Origin: Actinomycetospora sp. TBRC 11914
GTDB taxonomy: Bacteria; Actinomycetota; Actinomycetes; Mycobacteriales; Pseudonocardiaceae
NCBI RefSeq assembly: GCF_012933465.1
Contig: NZ_JABBND010000020.1
Span: forward strand, 62,001-126,000
Reading direction: 5' to 3'
DNA: 64,000 nt
This document shows, piece after piece, positions 52,346 to 61,012 of this stretch. The notes under the pieces were generated by a model. The model did no database searches. It was not told the DNA's origin and saw only the letters and a program-made list of their open reading frames with translations. The position numbers and the translations under genes are program-made. How positions within the stretch are numbered: position 1 is the first letter of the stretch; the number at the start of each line of letters is the position of its first letter.

Positions 52346-52386
52346 AATGGCGCCGTGCTCGCGTCGGATGGGAGGAATGCGCCATT
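52346..52386. terminator. Possible hairpin between convergent genes
   Basis: AATGGCGC at 52346-52353 and GCGCCATT at 52379-52386 form a perfect 8-bp inverted repeat with a 25-nt loop, four bases after the AurF stop and before the end of the convergent PhoD gene. The long loop makes terminator function uncertain; it may be another dispersed repeat. Confidence 0.4.
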
Positions 52387-52421
52387 GCTGCAGCGGGGCA
52401 GGGGCACTGCGGGCCGAACGA

Positions 52422-54083
52422 CTACGTCAGCGGCAGCTCGACGACGGGGTCCAGCGTGCCGTCCCGCCCGGAGCGCTCGAAGCGCACCCGGGCGGCACGG
52501 CCGTGGATCTCCAGCGTGGCCACCGCGTTGCCGAACCACGGCCCGCCGATCGGGTCCCACGCCACCGGTTCCTCGGGCACGCCCCACCAGCGCCCGACCC
52601 GGCGGACGAGCCCGACGACCGGGCGCATCCACCCGGCGTCGAACACGTACTCCATGAACCACGGGACGCCGTTGCGCACCGGGGAGCAGGTGAGCTGGTA
52701 GATCCGCGAGCGGGTCGGCGTCGCGAACCGGGCGCGGGCGGCGTAGCTGTGGTGGACGTCGCCGGAGAGCACGCATACCGTCTGCGGCGCCGACGACGAC
52801 GCCCCGACCCGCTCGACGAGCCGGGCGAGCCGGTCGAACGAGGCGCGGAACGCCGGCCAGTGCTCGAGGTCGACGGCCTGGCGCAGCTTCTCGGCCAGGC
52901 GCGAGCCCGCGGCCGCCGAGCGCTCGTTCATCGCCTGGACCTGGGCCGCCGCCGGCGGCATCAGCCACGGGATCGACGAGCCGATGAGCAGGTGGTCGAC
53001 GTGCTCGGGGTCCTCGACGGCCTGCTGCTCGATCCACGTGAACGTCTCGTCGTTGATCATCAGGCGTTCCGAGGCGTTGAGGACCCGCCCGCAGCGCGAG
53101 TCGACCATGAGGAGCCGTGTCCGCCCGAGATCCCACCGGTAGCTCCACCGGACCCCCTCCGGCTGCCCGACGGCGGCGTCCGCGCGGGCCGCGTACGCCT
53201 CGAGCAGCGGCCAGGCGTCGCCGTCGGCGGCCGTGACCGACTTGTACAGCTCGTCGGCGGCGAGCGTGTCGGGGTCGAGGTTCCCGACGTGCTGGTACAC
53301 CCAGTACGACGCCAGGGCCGCCCGGATCCGCCTCGGCCACCACGGCTGCCGCGCCATCTCCTCGCGCCAGGCCAGCGAGGTGTTCCAGTCGTCGCGGACG
53401 TCGTGGTCGTCGAAGATCATCGATGTGGGCACCGTCGAGAACAGCCAGCGCAGCTCGGGGTCCGTCCAGCTCTCGGCGTAGAGGTGGGCGTACTCGGTGT
53501 AGTCGGCGATCTCGAGGCCCGGGCCGGTGTCGGCGCCGCGCCGGGCGCGGATCCACTCCTGGGTGCGCGGGGTGGGCTCGTCGGCGTAGATCTGGTCGCC
53601 GAGCAGGCAGAGGGCATCGGGGAGCTCGGCCGCGGCGGCCGCGTCATCGACGGCGTCGCGCACCCGGGCGAGCAGCCGCTCCGCGTACGCGTCGAGCGCG
53701 TCCCGGCCGTACTCGCGCTCCAGCTCCTCGTCGTCGGTCGGGGGGTAGCGGCAGGAGCCGAACACGATCCGTTGACGTGACGGGTCGGCGACGACGGCGG
53801 TGGTGGCGCGGGTGCGGATCCGGCTCGCCGGCGTCCCCGTGCCCTCCAGCGGCCACACCCGCCCGCCGTCGAGGTGCACCTCGTAGGTCCGGGCGGTACC
53901 GGGGTCGAGATCCCGGACGACGACGAGCGCGTAGTGGTGGCCGTGCACGGTGAAGGTGCGTGCGGCGTGGCCGAGCACCTCGACCTCGCCCGGCGCCGCG
54001 GTCTCGACCCAGACCGACGCCGTCGTCGTCCCCACGTGCCGCAGGATGGGACCGAGCAGGAGGCCGCCGTGATCACCCGTCAC
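52422..54083 (-). CDS. PhoD-like alkaline phosphatase family protein
   Basis: A 553-residue metallophosphatase of the PhoD type. The N-terminal immunoglobulin-like part (LLGPILRHVGTTTASVWVET) is followed by the catalytic metal motifs IVFGSCRYPP, LCLLGDQIYADEP, MIFDDHDVRDDWNTSLAWR and the late CVLSGDVHHSYAARA. No twin-arginine or Sec signal is visible, so unlike secreted PhoD this copy may be cytosolic. It starts at the GTG at 54083 and follows the Cys-rich hypothetical gene by 37 bp in the same direction. Substrate may be phosphodiesters or polyphosphate-like compounds. Confidence 0.88.
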   Translation of the reverse strand: MTGDHGGLLLGPILRHVGTTTASVWVETAAPGEVEVLGHAARTFTVHGHHYALVVVRDLDPGTARTYEVHLDGGRVWPLEGTGTPASRIRTRATTAVVADPSRQRIVFGSCRYPPTDDEELEREYGRDALDAYAERLLARVRDAVDDAAAAAELPDALCLLGDQIYADEPTPRTQEWIRARRGADTGPGLEIADYTEYAHLYAESWTDPELRWLFSTVPTSMIFDDHDVRDDWNTSLAWREEMARQPWWPRRIRAALASYWVYQHVGNLDPDTLAADELYKSVTAADGDAWPLLEAYAARADAAVGQPEGVRWSYRWDLGRTRLLMVDSRCGRVLNASERLMINDETFTWIEQQAVEDPEHVDHLLIGSSIPWLMPPAAAQVQAMNERSAAAGSRLAEKLRQAVDLEHWPAFRASFDRLARLVERVGASSSAPQTVCVLSGDVHHSYAARARFATPTRSRIYQLTCSPVRNGVPWFMEYVFDAGWMRPVVGLVRRVGRWWGVPEEPVAWDPIGGPWFGNAVATLEIHGRAARVRFERSGRDGTLDPVVELPLT

Positions 54084-54120
54084 GCCGCCATCTCTACCGC
54101 ACGCGGACGCGCGGTGGGGG

Positions 54121-54840
54121 CTACGGCTGGTCGGTGAGCCGTCCGAGGCGGCGCTGGAGCTCGTCGAGGCGGGCCTGCAGCAGGGTGACCTCGGCGGTCA
54201 GCAGCGGGATCTCGGCTTCGGGGCTCGGGGCCGTCGGCGCGTCAGCGGTGTCGCATCGCAGACGTCCAGTGTCCGGAAAGCCACTCTCACCGAGCGGGGC
54301 GAGCGGCGCCATCGCCGAGTACCCGCTGCCCTCGTCGACGCTCACCGGCACCCCGGACAGCGCGCCGAACGTCGCCAGCGAGAGCACCGCGCGGCGGCCG
54401 GCGCACTCCCGGCACACCGGCTCGAGCCGTCGCCACCCGACGACCCCGCCCCCGACGTCGTCGAGCGCGGCCGCCGTCCGCCCGCACCGGCAGCGGCCGA
54501 CCCGCACCGAGCGCACCGTCTGGCGCTGGTAGCGCAGGCCGAGCTCGTAGGACACATAGCGCCCGGAGGCGAGCACCTCGAGCAGGACGCTGCGCTCGTA
54601 CTGCTCGTCGCAGGCCAGGGCGCGGGCCTGCTCGGCGTCGTGGAAGCAGTAGAACCCGCAGTCGCACCACGTCGACGGGCAGCGGTGCCGCGAGGACTGC
54701 ACGCACACCGCCTCCGCGACGGTGCCGTAGACCTGGCTGCGCCCGAGCGCGACACCGTTGAAGCCGACGGCCGAGCCGTCGGCGGAGAGCATCGGGTACG
54801 CGATCTTCCACCCGGGCAGCGCCGGCCGGTCGGCCGGCAC
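54121..54840 (-). CDS. Cys-rich hypothetical protein with C-terminal coiled coil
   Basis: A 239-residue protein I do not recognise. The first half is rich in Cys: VCVQSSRHRCPSTWCDCGFY, then GRCRCGRTAA and PVCRECAGRR, which looks like two zinc-binding knuckles. The C-terminal 35 residues form a short heptad-like coil (PLLTAEVTLLQARLDELQRR). Between them, codons around 54261-54278 contain a copy of the 18-bp GACGTCCAG repeat seen outside genes at 38386, so this linker may come from repeat insertion. GTG at 54840. It may form an operon with the PhoD gene. Confidence 0.7.
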   Translation of the reverse strand: MPADRPALPGWKIAYPMLSADGSAVGFNGVALGRSQVYGTVAEAVCVQSSRHRCPSTWCDCGFYCFHDAEQARALACDEQYERSVLLEVLASGRYVSYELGLRYQRQTVRSVRVGRCRCGRTAAALDDVGGGVVGWRRLEPVCRECAGRRAVLSLATFGALSGVPVSVDEGSGYSAMAPLAPLGESGFPDTGRLRCDTADAPTAPSPEAEIPLLTAEVTLLQARLDELQRRLGRLTDQP

Positions 54841-54895
54841 CTCGGGCTCCGCGCGGTCGGCCCGGCGCCCGAACAGGGCGCCGAACGCGCTCAGC

Positions 54896-55054
54896 TCAGC
54901 CCCCGGAGACGGCCGGGTCGGGGGTGCGCTCCGGCGCCGGGGTCTCGACGGCGGGTGGGGTCACCTCGACCGTCTCGGTGGGCACCTCCGCGGCGGGAGT
55001 CGGCGCGGGCGGGTCCTCGGCGATCCCGGCGGAGAGTCGGCGGCCCAGTCGCAT
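54896..55054 (-). CDS. Small proline/threonine-rich hypothetical protein
   Basis: A 52-residue protein, MRLGRRLSAGIAEDPPAPTP and then a Pro/Thr/Glu-rich tail (AEVPTETVEVTPPAVETPAP). No domain is recognisable. GGGAGGCAGAC before the ATG at 55054 supports translation. It lies 55 bp upstream of the Cys-rich gene in the same direction. Confidence 0.55.
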   Translation of the reverse strand: MRLGRRLSAGIAEDPPAPTPAAEVPTETVEVTPPAVETPAPERTPDPAVSGG

Positions 55055-55240
55055 GTCTGCCTCCCGTGGGTGCGATGCCCCCTGATGGTCGGCCGCGGAT
55101 CGCGGTCCTGTCCAGAGCGGAGGACGTCTCGTCACGAGATCGTCGCGCGGCGACCCGGCCGCCGGGCGTCGTCGTGCGGACGGTCGTGAGGGCCCGGCCG
55201 GACCCGGGGAGCGGTCCGGCCGGGCCCACCGCGGCGTTCC

Positions 55241-55441
55241 CTACTCGGCGGCCTCGAGGCCGACGCTGTCCAGCGCCCCGCCGACCTCGTGCTCGGTGTC
55301 GGAGACGTTGTGGTCGACGTACTTCGCGACCGGCGTGAGCTCGGCGGCGTTCGCGGCGGGCGCGGCGATCCCGACGGCGAGGGCCGGTCCGGCGACCGCG
55401 GCGAAGGCGAAGCGGAGGGTGCGGGCGGAGAGCTGGGGCAT
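55241..55441 (-). CDS. Small secreted hypothetical protein
   Basis: A 66-residue precursor with a textbook Sec signal peptide: basic start MPQLSARTLRF, hydrophobic core AFAAVAGPALAVGIAAPA and a cleavage site after ANA, leaving about 34 acidic residues (AELTPVAKYVDHNVSDTEHE). I do not recognise the mature part. GGGAAGGACC lies upstream of the ATG at 55441. The 292 bp upstream (to the MFS stop at 55734) contain no gene that I can support. Confidence 0.7.
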   Translation of the reverse strand: MPQLSARTLRFAFAAVAGPALAVGIAAPAANAAELTPVAKYVDHNVSDTEHEVGGALDSVGLEAAE

Positions 55442-55733
55442 GGGGGGTCCTTCCCGAGCAGGACGGTCGGCGTCCGGGAGCGGTTGCTCCGGACGACACC
55501 GCGGACGGTGTCGGTCGGCGCAACGACCGGTCACGCAGCGGGATCACGGCGCCGGTCGATCGGTAACGCAAAGATCATCGGCGCCGTCGGCGGATCCGCT
55601 GCCGCCGCGGAGGACACGCCCTGCTCATGGCGGGATACGCCCGTTTCAGCACGTTCGCGTGTTCCGTCATCTCGGCGTGTCCGCGGGGAAACGCGCCGTT
55701 GACGGGGGTGACCGGCGTCGCCGTGCCCGAGGG

Positions 55734-57194
55734 TCAGGATTCCGCGGGTGACCCGACGCTCGCCGGGGCGTCCTCGGCGTCGGGCACGTGGCCGCGCGTG
55801 CGCAGCATCGCCCACCCGACGAGGGCCGCGGCGACCACCGTGAGCACGACGCCGGCGACCGTGACCGCCTCGGAGAACTCCGCGGCCTGCGTCGCGTCCC
55901 AGTGCGGTGCCGCGACGGAGCCGGTGAACAGCGCCGCGAGGATCGTGCCGCCGATCGCGATCCCGGCGCCGGAGCTGACCTCGGTGGCGGTGTCGGTGAG
56001 CGCGGCGCCGATCGAGGTGCGGTTCCGCGGCAGCCCGCGCAGCACGTTGACCGCGGCGACGACCCCGGACACCCGGAGCCCGGCGGCCACCAGCGCGAGC
56101 GCGACCGCGACGCACGGGTAGCCGAGCACGCCCGACGCGCAGGACACGGCCAGCCCGACGACGATGGCCGCCGCCCCCAGCCAGCCGGCCCGGGCGAGAC
56201 CGACCTTCTCGACGAACGGATTCACGAACGGGCCCGCCGCGATCAGGACCACGACCTGGGGCAGCATGCCGAGGGCCGCGAGCGCGGGTGGCCAGCCCCA
56301 GGCCAGCTGCAGCTGCAGCGTCACCAGGTAGCCCAGGCCCGCCGTCGCCACCCCGGCCGCGGCCTTGTAGGCCAGCCCGCCCGAGACCAGCGGACGGGCG
56401 ACGAGCGCCGGGTCGAGCAGCGGGTGGCGCGCGGCGCGCTCGCGCCGGACGAACAGGACCGCGGCCACGACGACGGCGCCGGTGGTCGTCCACGGCGCCC
56501 ACGAGCCGGTGCCCTCGTCGACGAACAGCGTCGGGGCGACGAGCGCGAGCACGATCGCCGCGGTGCCCAGCACGGCGCCGAGCAGGTCCACGGGGACGCG
56601 GTGGAGGTCGGCGGGGTCGTCGGGGGCGATCCCGGCGCGGATGCCGAGGATCGCGAGCAGCGCGATCGGCACGTTGACCAGCAGCAGGACCTGCCACGGG
56701 GCGACCGCGAGCACGAGGCCGCCGACCGTCGGCCCGACCGCGAGCCCGACCAGCCCCACGGTGGAGATGAGGGTCATCGCCTTCACCCGCAGCCCGTCGT
56801 CGTCGAACAGCCGGAACGCGAGCGCGATCGACCCGGGCGTCGTCATCGCGGCCGCGACGCCCATCACCGCGCGGACCGCGATCAGCTCCGGCGCGCTGGT
56901 GACGAACGCGGTCGCCAGGCTCGCGACCGCCAGCAGCGCGAGGCCGACGACCATGACGCGACGCCGGCCGGAGCGGTCGGCCACGGCGCCGAACACGAGC
57001 ATGAGACCGCCGAACACGACTCCGTAGGCGCCGGTCACCCACTGCAGCGCGGTGGTGGAGGCGTGCAGGTCTCGCCCGATGGTCGGCAGCGCGACGGTGA
57101 GGACCGAGTTGTCGAGCATCTCGAACAGGAACACCGCGGAGAGCCCGGCGAGGGCCACCCGGGCGTCCCGGAGCGAGCGGCGAGTCGTGGTCAC
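55734..57194 (-). CDS. MFS drug efflux transporter (DHA2-type)
   Basis: A 486-residue permease with about fourteen membrane helices: LFEMLDNSVLTVALPTIGRD, GLMLVFGAVADRSGRRRVMV, VRAVMGVAAAMTTPGSIALA and the later VNVLRGLPRNRTSIGAALTD are typical of the DHA2 (EmrB/QacA) proton-driven drug exporters. The frame is open to an ATG at 57230, but that lies inside the promoter; a TTGACG/TAGAAC promoter ends seven bases before the GTG at 57194, so a leaderless message from that GTG is likely. Expression is set by the divergent TetR regulator. Confidence 0.9.
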   Translation of the reverse strand: MTTTRRSLRDARVALAGLSAVFLFEMLDNSVLTVALPTIGRDLHASTTALQWVTGAYGVVFGGLMLVFGAVADRSGRRRVMVVGLALLAVASLATAFVTSAPELIAVRAVMGVAAAMTTPGSIALAFRLFDDDGLRVKAMTLISTVGLVGLAVGPTVGGLVLAVAPWQVLLLVNVPIALLAILGIRAGIAPDDPADLHRVPVDLLGAVLGTAAIVLALVAPTLFVDEGTGSWAPWTTTGAVVVAAVLFVRRERAARHPLLDPALVARPLVSGGLAYKAAAGVATAGLGYLVTLQLQLAWGWPPALAALGMLPQVVVLIAAGPFVNPFVEKVGLARAGWLGAAAIVVGLAVSCASGVLGYPCVAVALALVAAGLRVSGVVAAVNVLRGLPRNRTSIGAALTDTATEVSSGAGIAIGGTILAALFTGSVAAPHWDATQAAEFSEAVTVAGVVLTVVAAALVGWAMLRTRGHVPDAEDAPASVGSPAES

Positions 57195-57230
57195 GAACAC
57201 TGTTCTAGTTACGAACAACGTTCGCGTCAA
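57195..57230. promoter_or_regulatory. TetR operators overlapping a divergent, apparently leaderless promoter
   Basis: Two 11-bp palindromes, GAACACTGTTC at 57195-57205 and GAACAACGTTC at 57213-57223, are 18 bp apart centre to centre. On the minus strand TTGACG (57230-57225) and TAGAAC (57207-57202) are separated by 17 bp and lead directly into the MFS GTG at 57194. On the plus strand TTACGA (57209) and TAGGGT (57233) point to the TetR GTG at 57245. TetR bound here would cover both promoters. Confidence 0.7.
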
Positions 57231-57244
57231 GCTAGGGTGGCGAC

Positions 57245-57961
57245 GTGGACGCGAGAGAGCGCCGCGCGGCTCGTCACCGGTCGCCGGCAGCCGGGAACGA
57301 CGTCGGGTCGCGGCGCCGGCGGGCGCCGATCACGCCGGAGCAGGTCGTCGACGCGGCCCTCGGCGTCGTCGCCGCCGAGGGCTACGAGGCGCTGACGATG
57401 CGGCGACTGGCCACCGCGCTCGACACCGGGCCCGCGTCGCTCTACGCCCACGTCGTCAACAAGGCCGACCTCGACGAGCTGCTCATCGGGCGGCTCTGCG
57501 CCGAGCTCGTCCTCCCCGAGCCCGACCCGACGACGTGGCGCGACCAGCTCCGGGGGGTGCTCGCCCAGATGCGGGACCAGTACCTGCGCTACCCCGGCAT
57601 CTCCCGGGCCGGGCTCGCGCTGGCGCCGACCGACCGGGAGATCGCCCGTGTCAGCGAAGGGGTGCTGTCGATCCTGCTCACCGGCGGTGTCGCCCCGCAG
57701 GCCGCGGCGTGGGCCGCGGACGCCCTCCTGCTCTACACCGCCGCCTACTGCCTCGAGGTGTCGATCGTCCGGCAGCGCGCGACCGAGGACGACGCCGTCT
57801 GGGTCCTCGACCGCGAGGAGATGCGGGGCCGGCTGGCCGCGCTGCCCGCGGCCACGTTCCCGAACACGGTCCGGTACGCCGGCGAGCTCACCGCGGGGGA
57901 GGGGCACGACCGGTTCGACTTCACCGTCGGCCTGGTGCTCGACGGGCTGGCGCACCGGTAG
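57245..57961 (+). CDS. TetR/AcrR family transcriptional regulator
   Basis: A 238-residue TetR regulator. After a basic tail (SRRRRAPITPEQVVDAALGV) comes the helix-turn-helix ALTMRRLATALDTGPASLYA with HVVNKADLDELL, then a TetR_C-type ligand domain of about 160 residues (RDQYLRYPGISRAGLALAPT). It is divergent from the MFS exporter and two palindromes lie between them, so it most likely represses the pump and itself until it binds the pump's substrate. The GTG at 57245 lacks a ribosome site and may start a leaderless message. Confidence 0.92.
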   Translation: MDARERRAARHRSPAAGNDVGSRRRRAPITPEQVVDAALGVVAAEGYEALTMRRLATALDTGPASLYAHVVNKADLDELLIGRLCAELVLPEPDPTTWRDQLRGVLAQMRDQYLRYPGISRAGLALAPTDREIARVSEGVLSILLTGGVAPQAAAWAADALLLYTAAYCLEVSIVRQRATEDDAVWVLDREEMRGRLAALPAATFPNTVRYAGELTAGEGHDRFDFTVGLVLDGLAHR

Positions 57962-58029
57962 CCGGAGGCGGCCCGTAGGCTCCCGCGCGCGGCGCACGAC
58001 CGGGTGAGGCGGCGGGGTCGGGCCGCGCG

Positions 58030-58107
58030 GGGGCAGTAGCTCAGCTGGTCAGAGCAGCGGACTCATAATCCGTCAGGTCGTCGGTTCGAACCCGACCTGC
58101 CCCACCA
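58030..58107 (+). tRNA. tRNA with CAT anticodon (tRNA-Met elongator, or tRNA-Ile2)
   Basis: The sequence folds into a complete cloverleaf: acceptor GGGGCAG pairs with CTGCCCC (58097-58103), the D arm is GCTC/GAGC, the anticodon stem-loop is GCGGA-CTCATAA-TCCGT with anticodon CAT, and the T arm is GTCGG-TTCGAAC-CCGAC. The discriminator A and a genomically encoded CCA end the gene at 58107. CAT can mean elongator Met or lysidine-modified Ile; I favour Met. Its 3' half is followed at once by an integrase, so it is the insertion site of the mobile element. Confidence 0.93.
58080..58107 (+). other. Putative attL site at the tRNA 3' end
   Basis: Site-specific integrases of this type recombine into tRNA 3' ends and restore the gene. 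The segment from the T arm to CCA (58080-58107) is the natural core of attL because the integrase stop lies 62 bp away. No second copy of the core is present inside the window, so attR lies beyond 64000. Confidence 0.6.
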
Positions 58108-58169
58108 CACCCGCAGGTCACAAGCCTGTCGGGCTGTGGCTTGAAGATCCGTTGGACACTTTACGGCCA

Positions 58170-59342
58170 CTATTCGCTCTCCTCGTCCGGACCCCACACG
58201 GCGTCGAAGGCGTCGGCTGCCTGGCGCCCAGCGGAGCGCTTGTCCATGTAGACGTCCTGCGTGATCGAGGGCCGGGCGTGCCCGATGTGGCCGGCGATCG
58301 CGCGGGCCGAGAGCCCGGCCTGGTCGAGGACGGTGGCCGCGGTCTTGCGGAAGGCGTGGCTGGTGACCCAGCCGTAGCCGGCGCGGTCCAGGGCAGTCCG
58401 CAGCCGGGCGCCGGTGTTGTGCGGGTCGCGCCAGGAACCGCGGCCCAACGCGTGGCCCCGAGAGTTCGGGAAGACCATCGAGGTCGGGAGCACGTCGTCG
58501 GGACGCCGCTCGGCAAGCGTCGTGCGGACGAAGGTGGGCAGTGGAAGGACTCGCTGGGCGGAGAAGGTCTTGCCGCTATGGCGGACGAGCCCGACCTGCT
58601 TGACGCGGACGATGTTGGCGACGACGGCCACGGTGCCGCGCTGCCAATCGATGGCGTCGTCCTGAACGGCGATGACCTCGCCGATGCGGCAGCCGGTGCC
58701 GAGCATGAAGCGCACCAGGTCCGGTACGTCGAACCGGTAGGCCTCCTCGTCGTCGTCGAGGCGGGCGAGGAGGTCGACCCGCTCTCTTCGGGTCAGTGCC
58801 CGGACGTCCTTCTTGGTGCCCTCGATGCGCCCGACGTCGCGGACAGGGTTGGTCGGGATCGCGCCGAGGCGGGCGGCGTAGGAGAACGAGCCGGAGACGA
58901 CGGTGCGGATGCTGCGGACGGTGTTGGGAGAGAGGTGGCCTTCGCAGGTGCGGAAGAAGCCGTCGAGGCGGGCGACGGTGGCCTCACGGATGCGCAGTTG
59001 TCCGAGCGCCGGGACGACGGTGTGGTGGGCGTGGAAGGCGTAGGTGTCGTAGGTGGTGCCTCGGCGTCGGCGCTTGGTCTCCTCGAGGAACAGTTCCACG
59101 AGAGCGGCGACCTTGGTGTCTCCGGTGACCGGCGAGCCGCTGTTCGGCTGGCGGTCCTGGATCGCCTTCTTGAGATTCCGCTCTGCAGCGGCCTTGGTCT
59201 TCCCGCTGCGCTTGACGGTGCGCACGACCCCGTCGAGGTCGCGGAATTTCGTGGTGACGACCCAGCCCGACACGCCGCCCGACTCGTAGGGGTAGTGGCG
59301 GAGCTTGCCGTGCGAGCCGATCGGCATCGGCGGCCGGCCCAT
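58170..59342 (-). CDS. int: Tyrosine recombinase/site-specific integrase
   Basis: A 390-residue phage-type integrase. An arm-binding N-terminal part (LRHYPYESGGVSGWVVTTKF) and a SAM-like core-binding domain (about 75-165) precede the catalytic domain with Arg219 (LGTGCRIGEVI), His329-x-x-Arg332 (SHAFRKTAATVLD), His355 (GHIGHARPS) and the nucleophile Tyr365 (QDVYMDK). All catalytic residues are present, so the enzyme should be active. Its gene lies 62 bp from the tRNA and two bases downstream of the excisionase stop, as in AICEs. Confidence 0.95.
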   Translation of the reverse strand: MGRPPMPIGSHGKLRHYPYESGGVSGWVVTTKFRDLDGVVRTVKRSGKTKAAAERNLKKAIQDRQPNSGSPVTGDTKVAALVELFLEETKRRRRGTTYDTYAFHAHHTVVPALGQLRIREATVARLDGFFRTCEGHLSPNTVRSIRTVVSGSFSYAARLGAIPTNPVRDVGRIEGTKKDVRALTRRERVDLLARLDDDEEAYRFDVPDLVRFMLGTGCRIGEVIAVQDDAIDWQRGTVAVVANIVRVKQVGLVRHSGKTFSAQRVLPLPTFVRTTLAERRPDDVLPTSMVFPNSRGHALGRGSWRDPHNTGARLRTALDRAGYGWVTSHAFRKTAATVLDQAGLSARAIAGHIGHARPSITQDVYMDKRSAGRQAADAFDAVWGPDEESE

Positions 59343-59344
59343 CG

Positions 59345-59536
59345 CTAGGCCACCTCGTCGGTGAGGCCGTCGAACCAGGACTCGACCTCAGCCGGGTCGA
59401 ACCGCACGTGGCGCCCGACCTTCTTGCCCTTCGGGCCGTAGCCCTGGGAACGCCAGGCGTAGATCGTGCGCGCGGGGACGTCGAGGAAGTCGGCGAGTTC
59501 CTGGACGGTCCAGAGCTTTGAGAGTCGCGGGTTCAT
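59345..59536 (-). CDS. xis: Excisionase / helix-turn-helix DNA-binding protein (Xis)
   Basis: A 63-residue MerR-like winged helix-turn-helix protein: LWTVQELADFLDVPARTIYA, WRSQGYGPKGKKVGRHVRFD and PAEVESWFDGL. This is the common excisionase fold of AICEs, which bends DNA at the att site to promote excision. The gene is directly upstream of the integrase. ATG at 59536. Confidence 0.88.
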   Translation of the reverse strand: MNPRLSKLWTVQELADFLDVPARTIYAWRSQGYGPKGKKVGRHVRFDPAEVESWFDGLTDEVA

Positions 59537-59552
59537 GGCTCGGTTCTCCGCT

Positions 59553-59768
59553 TCATTTGTTGACGTCGGCGGCGCGGTCGGTGGCCGCGCCGAGTTGGTG
59601 GGCGAACGCGCCGGCCCCGGAGGAGACGGCGGGTCCGAGGGCGGGGAAGGCGGCGAAGAGCAGGCACAGCGTGACGACGCCGGAGACGACGGCGGCCCCG
59701 GCGCGGCGGCTCTTCGCCAGTAGCACGGTGATGAGGAAGGCGATGACGACGATCGCGGCCAGGCTCAT
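59553..59768 (-). CDS. Small membrane protein of the element (possible spread protein)
   Basis: A 71-residue protein with two hydrophobic segments, LAAIVVIAFLITVLLAK and AAVVSGVVTLCLLFAAFPAL, and a polar tail. Small membrane proteins in this position of AICEs often take part in intramycelial spread (Spd type), but no specific similarity is visible. The ATG at 59768 overlaps the translocase stop by four bases, which supports it as the start. Confidence 0.7.
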   Translation of the reverse strand: MSLAAIVVIAFLITVLLAKSRRAGAAVVSGVVTLCLLFAAFPALGPAVSSGAGAFAHQLGAATDRAADVNK

Positions 59769-61012
59769 GCCGCCCACCCCTGTCCCTCGGCCGGGTCTAG
59801 GCGGCGGCCGTGGCGGGCGATGCGGTCGCAGTACTCGCCGTAGGACCCCAGGTACGGGACCCGGAGGCGGACGAGCTCGTGGCCGGGGGTGGAGAGGTAG
59901 GCGATGCCGGGTTCGGCGTTGGCGTGGGTGGGGCCGAGCTTGCGGGCGTCTTCGCCGTGCAGCATCACCAGCGACTCACCCGGCACCCGGAACGACAGGC
60001 GCAGGGCGAACTGGTCGCGGGCGTAGCCGCCGCCGACCGCGTTGGCCTCGAACCGTTGGGCGAGCATCAGGACCCGGAACGCGGCCTTGCGGCCCTCGGA
60101 CACCAGCCGCAGCACGGTGGAGGTGATCCGCTCGGCGAGCTTCTTGTCTTTCGCCTGGGCGGCTCGTAGCAGGCCGGGAAACTCTTCGAGCACGACCAGG
60201 ACCAGTGGGTTCTGCACGGTGGGCTGGACCTTGTCCTGGCGCGGTGGCATGGCGTCGAGGCGGCGGTCCATCTCGGCGGCCAGCGCGTCGAGCATGACGG
60301 CGTGGGCTTCCAGGTCCTTGGTGCCGACCGCTTGCCAGGGGCGGTGGGCGGTGCCGTCCCAGGCGCGGCCGAGCAGCAGCCCGGTGATGTCTGAACCGGT
60401 GACGAGGATGTCGGCGGCGCCAGCGACCTGGGAGAGGATGCCGTAGCACCACGCGGACTTGCCGCCACCGTTCTGGCCTTGGATGGCGAGCTGGACGGCT
60501 TCGGCCAGGACGTGGAAGAGGTCGCGGCCGTCCTCGGTGCGGCCGAGCAGGACCGGCTGGTCGGCCCGGGAGATCGTGAGTGCCGGGAGCCGGAACGGTT
60601 CGCGCAGTGGGTCGCATGGCAGCAGCACGACCCGGACCCAGCGGCCGGCGAGGGGTTCGACGCGTAGGCCGTGGCCGCCAAGGGTGTGGGCGAGCCGGTC
60701 GGCGTGCTTGATGATGTCGTCGGGTTCGCCGCCGGGGAGTAGTTCGACGGAGAACGCCACCCCGGGCCGGTTCCGGAGGGCTCCGAAGCGGGGGGTGCGA
60801 ATGGTGACCCCGGTGGGCATGGGGATGTACTGGCACAACCCGACGCCGGTGCAGGCTTCTCGCCACAGGCTGCGGAGGTCTTCTTCGAGGCGGCGATGGT
60901 CTTCGAGGCGGCGCTGCTCGGCCCACCGGTCACGCAGCCGCCCCAACAGCCCACGAGAGGCCCGGTGGTCGTGTCGGTGGGTGCGGGTGGCGGGGGAGTG
61001 GTCGGTGGGCAT
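59765..61012 (-). CDS. FtsK/SpoIIIE-type DNA translocase (TraSA/TraB-like conjugation protein)
   Basis: A 415-residue FtsK-like ATPase. Walker A IQGQNGGGKSAWC sits at about 177-189 and Walker B VLVVLEEFPGLL at about 271-282; a later block LVSEGRKAAFRVLMLAQRFE and GESLVMLHGEDARKLGP is typical of the AICE transfer proteins. These hexameric motors move double-stranded DNA between mycelia at clt sites. It lacks the membrane helices found at the N-terminus of TraB, so membrane attachment may be through the neighbouring small protein. The ATG at 61012 overlaps the WhiB stop by one base. Confidence 0.9.
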   Translation of the reverse strand: MPTDHSPATRTHRHDHRASRGLLGRLRDRWAEQRRLEDHRRLEEDLRSLWREACTGVGLCQYIPMPTGVTIRTPRFGALRNRPGVAFSVELLPGGEPDDIIKHADRLAHTLGGHGLRVEPLAGRWVRVVLLPCDPLREPFRLPALTISRADQPVLLGRTEDGRDLFHVLAEAVQLAIQGQNGGGKSAWCYGILSQVAGAADILVTGSDITGLLLGRAWDGTAHRPWQAVGTKDLEAHAVMLDALAAEMDRRLDAMPPRQDKVQPTVQNPLVLVVLEEFPGLLRAAQAKDKKLAERITSTVLRLVSEGRKAAFRVLMLAQRFEANAVGGGYARDQFALRLSFRVPGESLVMLHGEDARKLGPTHANAEPGIAYLSTPGHELVRLRVPYLGSYGEYCDRIARHGRRLDPAEGQGWAA

